NCBI GenBank assembly: GCA_016868815.1
Contig: VGFQ01000008.1
Location: forward strand, 1 to 64,000
Length of the DNA stretch: 64,000 nucleotides
Direction of reading: 5' to 3'
DNA from: Bacteroidota bacterium
Lineage (GTDB): Bacteria; Bacteroidota; Bacteroidia; Chitinophagales; Chitinophagaceae
The notes beneath the pieces were generated by a model. That model was not told where the DNA came from and did not search any database. It saw nothing but the letters and a program-made list of their open reading frames with translations. Shown piece after piece: positions 43,490-49,955 of this stretch (position 1 is the stretch's first letter; each line of letters starts with the position of its first letter). The position numbers and the translations under genes were made by a program.

Positions 43490-44545
43490 TTAACTAGCTC
43501 TTAAACCCTGTTTATGGTTTATAGGGCACTTTAGTAGAACAATAGTTCCTACGGATGTGCCCACTAATACATAACGATCATTAGGACTCCACATAAGAGT
43601 AGTTATCTCGTGGTCTACATTAACAACAAAATCGGTCACGCTGTCCTCTAGCGGGCAAAAAAAGAGAATTAGGCCCCCTTCATCTCCACTTACAAGAACG
43701 TCGTCATTATATTGAAAGGAGATCGCTTTTACAGTACGATTGTGACCCTCCATCATTCTGGGGGCACGATTGTGAGGACCATCGCCGCTGAAATCCCAGA
43801 CTATTACCTCCTTGCCACTGTTGGTCGCAAGAAGAAACCCATTAAAATGCCATGATAAAAATTTAACTTTAGAGGGAAAACCATGCATGTATAAGTCTGA
43901 ACCAGGCTCATATGGCAAAGGCCAAATGTGCACCTGATAATCCTGTGTACCGCAACAAACATAGTGTTTATCAGGGCTTATAGTCAATGATACCACTGCA
44001 TTTTTAAGGGCGAGAAATTGTAATTTTTCTTTGTTGCGAACGCTATATAAGTGGACACCCCCGAAAGAACCTATACATAGCGTAGTACTGTCATTGTGCC
44101 ATGATAAGGCACTAATAGTATTTGAAGAAAATCTAAGCGTATCGTATACTTCACCCGTTACATTAAGAATAATTACCATTTTATCAAATGCAAAAGCTAC
44201 ATATTTACCATTGGGGCTGAAAACAATATGCTCTATCCATTTGCCTTGTTCTTCAAACTTGTATATAGTGTCACCAAATTCGATATTTGTCATCAAAAAA
44301 ATACCATCTTCCCCACCTGTTGCTAAAATGCCATATTGCTGCGAAATATCACTAGCAATGATAGCTCCAGTATGCAGTTTTCTTGAGAATATACGATGAG
44401 CATCTTCCCTTGCATATGCCCACACAGTACCGCTACTCGTGGTAGCAATAATTACTTCGTCACCATTTGTGAAAAAAACTTGCCGAATATAATCATCGAG
44501 TTCTCTACGCCAAATTATTTGCTGTTGCTCATCAGGAAATAACAT
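43490..44545 (-). CDS. WD40-repeat protein of the CobW operon
   Basis: 351 residues, no signal peptide, so cytoplasmic. Seven or so WD40-type blades are visible: GTVWAYARED, ILATGGEDGIFLM, IEHIVFSPNGKYVAF, ISALSWHNDSTTLCIGS, YVCCGTQDYQVHIWPL, FLLATNSGKEVIVWDF, VKAISFQYNDDVLVSGDEGG, and TTLMWSPNDRYVLVGTSVG near the end. It should form a propeller that binds other proteins. Its place between a CobW GTPase and a methyltransferase suggests a scaffold or specificity factor for metal delivery. Not related to TolB-like periplasmic proteins. Confidence 0.88.
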   Translation of the reverse strand: MLFPDEQQQIIWRRELDDYIRQVFFTNGDEVIIATTSSGTVWAYAREDAHRIFSRKLHTGAIIASDISQQYGILATGGEDGIFLMTNIEFGDTIYKFEEQGKWIEHIVFSPNGKYVAFAFDKMVIILNVTGEVYDTLRFSSNTISALSWHNDSTTLCIGSFGGVHLYSVRNKEKLQFLALKNAVVSLTISPDKHYVCCGTQDYQVHIWPLPYEPGSDLYMHGFPSKVKFLSWHFNGFLLATNSGKEVIVWDFSGDGPHNRAPRMMEGHNRTVKAISFQYNDDVLVSGDEGGLILFFCPLEDSVTDFVVNVDHEITTLMWSPNDRYVLVGTSVGTIVLLKCPINHKQGLRAS

Positions 44546-44609
44546 AAGACAATCAGATATTATAGAAAATGTATCATTATATATGTAGTTAATAAAAGGT
44601 ATTTCTCAT

Positions 44610-45968
44610 TTAATTAACTAAACAAGCTTCAAATCCCTCTGTAATTTCCAGTCTATTAAGATTGCGACCAATAAATACTAATTGGTTTCTTCGCTTTTCA
44701 GAAGAACGCCAATGCCTATCCTCAGAAGCATCAAGAAGCATATGCACAGCTTGGAATACCAAGCGTGTATCACTACCATTGATATTCAAAATACCTTTAC
44801 TCCGAAAAATATCCATCCCTTTTGTTTGTAGCATAAAATTGATCCATACTTTAAATTTTTTAAGATCAACTTCCTTCTCATTTTCAATACCAACACTACT
44901 AACCTCGTCATCATGTGAATGAGAGTGTGCATATGTATAATTTTCAATAGATGATATATTCATACCATTGTACTGTATACACATATCAAATTCCTCTGGT
45001 CCGTGCTGCGTAAAAACAGCATAATATCCCTCATCATGGGGTTGAAAAGTAAATTGATTGATACTTTTCTCAACATTAAATTGATGTAATTCTTTATGTG
45101 TTGTGAAAAATGTCATCGGCTCATGTACTTGAGCGTAATCACTAAATACAAGAATTGCCCTTTTTTTTGCAGCCTCAAATGATTCATATGAAGAAGATGG
45201 AAGTTTTATAAATGCAATAGTGATACTAGGGTCAGGGCCACTTCCAAAAGTAATAGTGTGTTGTTCTTTAGTGAAACTATAGATACCACCATATTCAAAG
45301 GGTAGTTCTTCTTGAAGAAAGACTGGATTTAATTCAACTTTTTTATCTAAATCAAAAGCATTTATGTCAAGTACATATTTCAAATCAAGATTTGCATCTT
45401 TAACACGGTGAATTGATGCTAAGGAATTCATACTCCGTAACCGTTTTTCCAGATTATTGAGCGTCAAGGTTGGTACTAAATCAATCTTATTTAGAACAAT
45501 TACATCTGCAAAAGCAATTTGACGTTTACACTCATCGCTGTCATCAATATGTTGTAATACATGTTTTGCATCTACTAGTGTTATAATAGCATCTATCTTA
45601 TATTTTGATTGCATTTCATCATCAACAAAAAAAGTTTGTGCTACTGGCCCAGGATCTGCAAGACCTGTTGTTTCTATCATTATCATATCAAGCCTATCTT
45701 TTCGTTTCATCAGATTTCCTAATATGCGTATTAAATCTCCACGAACAGTACAACATATACAGCCATTATTCATTTCGAAAATTTCTTCGTCGGCATCAAT
45801 CACTAATTCATTATCTACACCTACTTCTCCGAATTCATTTTCAATGACCGCTATTTTTTTCCCATGCTGCTCAGTCAGAATTCGATTTAGTAGTGTAGTT
45901 TTTCCACTTCCTAAAAACCCAGTAAGTATTGTAACTGGAATACGCTCATCGAGAAAAGTATCCATCAT
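44610..45968 (-). CDS. CobW/COG0523 GTPase, long His-containing form
   Basis: 452 residues. Walker A GFLGSGKT (17-24), metal site CICC in NNGCICCTVRGD (Cys70, 72, 73), Walker B IMIETTGLADPGP, guanine motif LNKIDLV. The C-terminal CobW_C domain (from about 270) has an insert with HSHSHDDE near residue 345, a usual metal-binding tail of zinc or cobalt chaperones, and ends FIGRNLNRLEITEGFEACLV. Longer and different from the second CobW in the operon, so the two may serve different clients or metals. Starts 5 nt downstream of the 85-residue gene. Confidence 0.94.
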   Translation of the reverse strand: MMDTFLDERIPVTILTGFLGSGKTTLLNRILTEQHGKKIAVIENEFGEVGVDNELVIDADEEIFEMNNGCICCTVRGDLIRILGNLMKRKDRLDMIMIETTGLADPGPVAQTFFVDDEMQSKYKIDAIITLVDAKHVLQHIDDSDECKRQIAFADVIVLNKIDLVPTLTLNNLEKRLRSMNSLASIHRVKDANLDLKYVLDINAFDLDKKVELNPVFLQEELPFEYGGIYSFTKEQHTITFGSGPDPSITIAFIKLPSSSYESFEAAKKRAILVFSDYAQVHEPMTFFTTHKELHQFNVEKSINQFTFQPHDEGYYAVFTQHGPEEFDMCIQYNGMNISSIENYTYAHSHSHDDEVSSVGIENEKEVDLKKFKVWINFMLQTKGMDIFRSKGILNINGSDTRLVFQAVHMLLDASEDRHWRSSEKRRNQLVFIGRNLNRLEITEGFEACLVN

Positions 45969-45973
45969 TTTTT

Positions 45974-46231
45974 TTATTTTTTTAGATTATCAATATCGGA
46001 TTTACGTACGTAGAGTAAGGGTTTACGAATGCTAAATTTTTGTATGTTCCCTTGCTCTAAAAGGGCAATAACAGTCTCTTTATCAGGGCAATTCGGCTCA
46101 AAGCAATTAATTTCTGTTACCATAATAACCGTCTCAGCGCTTAAGTTAAATTTTTTTGTAACCCACTCCTTAATAAGGATATTGGAGTTTTTTCTAAGCT
46201 CAAGTTCATTGATATCCTTATTGCCAAGCAA
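45974..46231 (-). CDS. 85-residue Cys-containing protein of the CobW operon, unknown
   Basis: No signal peptide or membrane segment. The core INCFEPNCPDKETVIALLE has two cysteines (43 and 48) followed by Pro and an ETV turn, then KFSIRKPLLYVRKSDI; this pattern suggests a small beta-alpha fold that could bind a metal through CxxxxC. I have seen similar short proteins beside metal-chaperone genes but cannot name the family. Between the [2Fe-2S] gene (36-nt gap) and the CobW gene (5-nt gap). Intact and co-directional. Confidence 0.75.
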   Translation of the reverse strand: MLGNKDINELELRKNSNILIKEWVTKKFNLSAETVIMVTEINCFEPNCPDKETVIALLEQGNIQKFSIRKPLLYVRKSDIDNLKK

Positions 46232-46267
46232 GAGATAAGTATTTTTTATCAGTCAGACCCATGGTAT

Positions 46268-46600
46268 CTAAGTCGTTTTAATAAATGCATCACCAAATGA
46301 ATATAAATCTAGAGACTCATTATCCTTTTTTTCAATGATGCATTTCTTTATAAAATGTTTTGCATTTTCTGGAGTTATATTTTTGTACCATTTGCCAGTT
46401 GGCATAACAATTACAATTGGTCCATCATCACACCTCCCGTTGCAATAGGTCTTAGTCGTGTGCACAATTTTGTCTAATCCCTCGTCAGCTAAATACTCGC
46501 GAATACGGCGAGTGCTATCTTCTGCGCCTTTACGGCAACACGAGCCACCATTGCAGAGGAATAGGTGTGTCTCTATTTCAGTTAAATCTTTTATTGCCAC
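46268..46600 (-). CDS. Thioredoxin-like [2Fe-2S] ferredoxin
   Basis: 110 residues. LFLCNGGSCCRKGAED (Cys16, 21, 22) and TKTYCNGRCDDGP (Cys53 and 57) are the cluster ligands of the thioredoxin-like [2Fe-2S] fold seen in NuoE-type proteins and in short ferredoxins near cobalamin and CobW genes. The rest, IVIVMPTGKWYKNITPENAKHFI, is the end of the fold. Cytoplasmic. It overlaps the permease gene by 23 nt. It may supply electrons for a cobalt-reduction step or serve as a metal-binding protein. Confidence 0.9.
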   Translation of the reverse strand: MAIKDLTEIETHLFLCNGGSCCRKGAEDSTRRIREYLADEGLDKIVHTTKTYCNGRCDDGPIVIVMPTGKWYKNITPENAKHFIKKCIIEKKDNESLDLYSFGDAFIKTT

Positions 46601-47381
46601 CTTGTACTTTTAATTTTGATAAATACATAAATATTCGAATATATATGAAAGCTACTAGCAATACCAACATAATACCAGCTGTGGAACTTGCAGTAGTTGA
46701 TAAAGATATTTTAGTATAAAAAGTTGATAGAATATTATAAACTGCCACAGTAAATGAGGAAATAACAATTATCCAACCCATAATTCGTCGGTACCGTAAC
46801 ACAACTTTGTCTGATAGTCCTAGAATGGAAATTCGATATAATAATACCCCATCAACGGTATCGGATATCACCATCCCAAAAGTAAAAATCAGCCCAAAAA
46901 AAAGTGAAGACCACACCGCATTCGAGCTTAAAGCTCCATAGCTTAATGCAGTCAGATGGGTGGCAGTATCAAATACTAGGGCAAATAATACTCCGACGAA
47001 AAATACGGATAACGCATTTATATTTTCAGGTATTTTTAAAAACCGGGAGCGCCAACCTACAGGCTGATATTTTTCATTTTTTAGTAAAGATGAAAGATTC
47101 AAAAACCCAATGACAAATAATAGTAAAGTGGGCATCCATACTAACCAGGTAGGCGCATGTTGGCTGAGGTCCAAAGAAGAGAAGCCTAAATTTATTACTA
47201 ATGACATTGAAGTAACTGTAAAACCGTGGCCTAAGGCAAAAAAAGTACCGGTCCAATAAGCTATTCGACTTTTCTTTTCAGTTAGTCGCATGCTTAAATT
47301 ATCAATAATAGTTATATGATCAGGATCAAGACCGTGCCGAAGCCCCAGTAAAAAAATCAGAATAACAACATTAAAATCCAT
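46578..47381 (-). CDS. NiCoT-type nickel/cobalt permease
   Basis: 267 residues, about seven membrane helices. The start holds LRHGLDPDHITIIDN, the HX4DH signature of the NiCoT/HoxN/NixA family (His16, Asp21, His22), and FALGHGFTV and LVFDTATHLTALSY are the second and third family motifs. It imports Ni2+ or Co2+ at high affinity; cobalt is more likely here in view of the nearby B12 genes and CobW proteins. First gene of the operon, with a promoter and a 7-1-7 operator directly upstream. One member of this set might instead move zinc. Confidence 0.9.
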   Translation of the reverse strand: MDFNVVILIFLLGLRHGLDPDHITIIDNLSMRLTEKKSRIAYWTGTFFALGHGFTVTSMSLVINLGFSSLDLSQHAPTWLVWMPTLLLFVIGFLNLSSLLKNEKYQPVGWRSRFLKIPENINALSVFFVGVLFALVFDTATHLTALSYGALSSNAVWSSLFFGLIFTFGMVISDTVDGVLLYRISILGLSDKVVLRYRRIMGWIIVISSFTVAVYNILSTFYTKISLSTTASSTAGIMLVLLVAFIYIRIFMYLSKLKVQGGNKRFN

Positions 47382-47409
47382 GTGTAAATCAATTTTGAAT
47401 GAATAGCAT

Positions 47410-47417
47410 CAAATGTA
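47410..47417 (-). promoter_or_regulatory. -7 element of the NiCoT-CobW operon
   Basis: TACATTTG on the minus strand, a perfect TAnnTTTG, lies 28 nt before the permease ATG and 9 nt downstream of the palindromic operator. Confidence 0.6.
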
Positions 47418-47420
47418 GTC

Positions 47421-47428
47421 TATTTTTG
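47421..47428 (+). promoter_or_regulatory. Possible divergent -7 element
   Basis: TATTTTTG on the plus strand matches TAnnTTTG and overlaps the operator by two bases. If active it would transcribe away from the permease, into the structured region at 47443-47494. Confidence 0.35.
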
Positions 47429-47441
47429 CAACAATGTTGCA
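47427..47441. promoter_or_regulatory. Fur/Zur-like 7-1-7 operator
   Basis: TGCAACA-A-TGTTGCA is a perfect inverted repeat with a single central base. It covers the spacer/-33 region of the permease operon promoter, so a bound protein would repress. Fur-family regulators (Fur, Zur, Nur) bind 7-1-7 sites; which metal is sensed cannot be told. Confidence 0.6.
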
Positions 47442-47442
47442 T

Positions 47443-47494
47443 CTATAATTATCCCTTTTGCTAGCCGGGAGTAACCCCTCTTTGCTAATTATAG
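47443..47494. repeat. Inverted repeat with 34-nt loop next to the operator
   Basis: CTATAATTA at 47443-47451 and TAATTATAG at 47486-47494 pair perfectly over 9 bp. The loop contains TCCC and GGGA which can also pair. On the plus strand it would be an RNA hairpin just after the possible divergent promoter. Confidence 0.35.
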
Positions 47495-47499
47495 CCTTC

Positions 47500-47873
47500 T
47501 TGAGGGTACAATAAACATACATTCCCTATCCAAATTATTTTGTATAGTGAGCTTGGCAAAAGAGGCATTGGCTAGCGTACGTACCTCCGCCTGCCAGACG
47601 ATCTCACGTGCATCCTATCCATCAGCATAGATGACTAGAAAGAGTCAGATACAACTGCAGGAATATTCAAATATGAACTTTATGAGAAGATTGGCTGATG
47701 GGCAAGCTGCCGACAATAGCGAGCATCAAAAGAAATGATGGGATGCCGCCAGTTGACTCGTCAGAAAATGAAGCCAGGATCTGCGCCCCCCTGCATAAGA
47801 AAATATTGGTATTGCAGTAGATGGCTTATCGACTCTGCAAAACCCTGACCGGGAAGATGCATCTTGTCCCTGG
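47500..47873. other. Right edge of the AT-rich island, no clear gene
   Basis: Composition returns to the GC-richer background from about 47560. A 35-codon plus-strand frame (47631-47738, starting MTRKSQIQLQEYS) is the only notable ORF; it has no ribosome site or recognisable motif and is not called as a gene. No integrase, tRNA or insertion sequence marks the boundary. Confidence 0.4.
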
Positions 47874-48800
47874 CTACCAAGCTTCTGCCTTACCTGTTCG
47901 TTTAAAGAGCTGGAAGACGCGCGAGAGATTGAAGCCGAAGCGCAGGTCGGCGTTAGTCCATTTACCAGTCGTCTCTGTGACAAAAGCGCGCTCGTTCATG
48001 CCGACGGCATTGGAGATGTGAAGCTGGAAGACGTGACCGCCAGTCTCGACGTCCATGCCGAGGGAGAGCGGGTGGGTATTCTGCCCTTCAAGGATGCCAT
48101 TGAAAAGATGGTGGTAGTCCCAGGTAAGGGCGATTCGCTTGGAGACCTTAAAGCGGCCACCGACGCCCAGGGCTACTACGTCATTGGATTGTGCCGCCAG
48201 CGGCACCAGGTTGGTATGTACGAGTGTTGGTGCCAGCTGCAGCGTGAAGGCTTCGCTAAACTTACGGCCTACGATGGCTTGGTAATAGTAGCCCAGCCGA
48301 GAGGAGAAATTATTTTTGAGGGTGGGGTTGGCCCGTGGAACCGTATTGATCGTCATCCCCGCCACGAGTGCGACGGTGACGGGCGAGCCGCCGCCGGTAG
48401 ACTGCTGGATGGGAGCGTACTTCACAAAGCCGTCCAGTTCTTTTCGGAACGTGCTCCGTCCGACACCGAGCATCAAATTCCGGGTGATGCCGAAGTCGAA
48501 GCCCATCCGCATGCTAGCCACGTCGAGACCGAAGAAGTTGCTATAGCCCTGGTTGATTAGGCCAAAGCGGTGGAGGATGCGAAAGTCCATCAACCCTGGG
48601 GAGAGAAATTCCATGGAATGGCCGTTGATGACACGGGAAGATTTGAAGGCCGACTTCACAAACTCCTTCTTCGGCTGCCCATCCTTGTCGACGAGTGATA
48701 AGAGATCTTCCGTCTGCTGGGAAAAAGTCGGTGTGGCGATGGCCAGGAGGCCTAAGAGAATGACGTGTACTATATGCATTTGGTATAGATTTAAAGTCAT
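47874..48800 (-). CDS. DUF5777 family outer-membrane beta-barrel protein
   Basis: 308 residues. An N-terminal leader (MTLNLYQMHIVHVILLGLLAIATPTFS) precedes a barrel-like sequence with alternating hydrophobic strands (MEFLSPGLMDFRILHRFGLI, FFGLDVASMRMGFDFGITRNLMLGVGR). This pattern belongs to DUF5777 of Bacteroidota. The ATG at 48800 overlaps the YceI stop as ATGA; a Met at 48779 gives a neater signal peptide. Co-transcribed with YceI and an OB-fold protein; the set is common in the phylum but of unknown function. Confidence 0.82.
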   Translation of the reverse strand: MTLNLYQMHIVHVILLGLLAIATPTFSQQTEDLLSLVDKDGQPKKEFVKSAFKSSRVINGHSMEFLSPGLMDFRILHRFGLINQGYSNFFGLDVASMRMGFDFGITRNLMLGVGRSTFRKELDGFVKYAPIQQSTGGGSPVTVALVAGMTINTVPRANPTLKNNFSSRLGYYYQAIVGRKFSEAFTLQLAPTLVHTNLVPLAAQSNDVVALGVGGRFKVSKRIALTWDYHHLFNGILEGQNTHPLSLGMDVETGGHVFQLHISNAVGMNERAFVTETTGKWTNADLRFGFNLSRVFQLFKRTGKAEAW

Positions 48801-49360
48801 TGCTTGAGTGGCTCCAGGGAACAGTCGACCGAAACTTTGGATGTAGTGGAAATCTTGTCAGCCACCAGACGAGGGACGCCGATGGCATAGTCGGCCAATA
48901 CGACGGGGAAACTGGACCTAGCGATGAGTCTACCACCGCCCACGACCAGCTGCCCTTCGGATGCAACTTCCTTCGTCACACCATGGATCGTCATGCTTCC
49001 TTTGACACGCACGGGATATGTACCGTCTTTTCCGTAGTTCACGGTTGTATTGTCGAGGATGGTACCCCGAAATTCCGCCTTAGGAAATTTATCACTCTCC
49101 ATATAGTTCTCGTTGAAGTGTTCTTCCATCAGGGCTACCTTGAACTGGAAGCCCTTGATGAGCGCGGAAAACTGCAGGGCGCCGGTCTTCTTATCCACAA
49201 CACAGACGACGGAGGAATGATTGCCGACGATCTCTTTGGGAGAATTTGCGGCTGTCGCGTCGAAGCGAATACGACCGGACTTAGTGAACCAGCGGTCCTG
49301 GGTATGCCCGAAGATTGGTAGGAGTAGAAGAATGCCGAAGAAGATATGGAATATACGCAT
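48797..49360 (-). CDS. YceI family periplasmic lipid-binding protein
   Basis: 187 residues. Signal peptide MRIFHIFFGILLLLPIFGHTQ. The lipocalin-like YceI fold is shown by SGRIRFDATAANSPKEIVG, FPKAEFRGTIL, VRVKGSMTIHGVTKEV and a late DYAIGVPRLVADKIS. YceI proteins bind polyisoprenoids or similar amphiphiles. Follows the OB-fold gene after 9 nt. Confidence 0.93.
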   Translation of the reverse strand: MRIFHIFFGILLLLPIFGHTQDRWFTKSGRIRFDATAANSPKEIVGNHSSVVCVVDKKTGALQFSALIKGFQFKVALMEEHFNENYMESDKFPKAEFRGTILDNTTVNYGKDGTYPVRVKGSMTIHGVTKEVASEGQLVVGGGRLIARSSFPVVLADYAIGVPRLVADKISTTSKVSVDCSLEPLKQ

Positions 49361-49369
49361 GGCCAGTGG

Positions 49370-49837
49370 TTATGGTTTTGGATTTTCTGTTGACAGGATG
49401 ATGCTTCGATCAAAAAGGATGTCGGCCCCCAGCCCCATATCATCAGACTGAAGTCCAATACATACGCCTTTCATGCGAATTGATAATCCGGGCTTTAGTT
49501 GAGCGAAATCAGAGTGAAAGTTGCTGTCCAGAGAGAAACGGATGGATATGGGGGAAGCGTTATCCTGCATCACAATGACAGGGTGAGCGTTGTCGAATAG
49601 TTCAGCCGCTTTAAAAAGCCCTCCTACTTCGAGGGCATGACCGGTATATTTACCGGAAGCTGACTTTTCATCTGCGTAAAAGGCGGCAATAAGCTGGCTA
49701 GCCGTCGTCTTAAACTCCGCCTGCAGAGCCGAGCCCGAGGGCTTGGTGCGATAAAACACTCGATAGGCATAGCCTCCGGCAGCGACTGCCAAGACGACGA
49801 AAGCCATCATAGTGTATAAGATGAGCGGTTTTTTCAT
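49370..49837 (-). CDS. OB-fold (tRNA_anti-like) exported protein
   Basis: 155 residues. MKKPLILYTMMAFVVLAVAAGGYAY is a signal anchor. The rest, KTTASQLIAAFYADEKSASGKYTGHALEVGGLF and LKPGLSIRMKGVCIGLQSDDMGLGADILFDRSIIL, is the tRNA_anti-like OB fold common in Bacteroidota periplasmic proteins. First gene of the OB-fold/YceI/DUF5777 operon. Function unknown. Confidence 0.85.
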   Translation of the reverse strand: MKKPLILYTMMAFVVLAVAAGGYAYRVFYRTKPSGSALQAEFKTTASQLIAAFYADEKSASGKYTGHALEVGGLFKAAELFDNAHPVIVMQDNASPISIRFSLDSNFHSDFAQLKPGLSIRMKGVCIGLQSDDMGLGADILFDRSIILSTENPKP

Positions 49838-49901
49838 AAAGGATAGAATCAGTTGTTTGGTACTCCGATGGTCCCACTGCTGATATCCAAGAAAGAAGTG
49901 C

Positions 49902-49937
49902 TAATAAAAATGGAGGGCTCACCCTCCATTTTTATTA
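49902..49937. terminator. Strong bidirectional terminator
   Basis: TAATAAAAATGGAGGG and its exact complement flank the loop CTCA: a 16-bp perfect stem with A-runs on one side and T-runs on the other. It lies 18 nt beyond the susD stop on the minus strand and ends that operon; it also insulates the OB-fold operon. Confidence 0.9.
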
Positions 49938-49955
49938 ACTATCTGATTGCTTATG

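Noticed and set aside
47631-47738. 35-codon plus-strand frame downstream of the possible divergent promoter
   Set aside because: No ribosome site, motif or conservation can be seen; too short to support alone.
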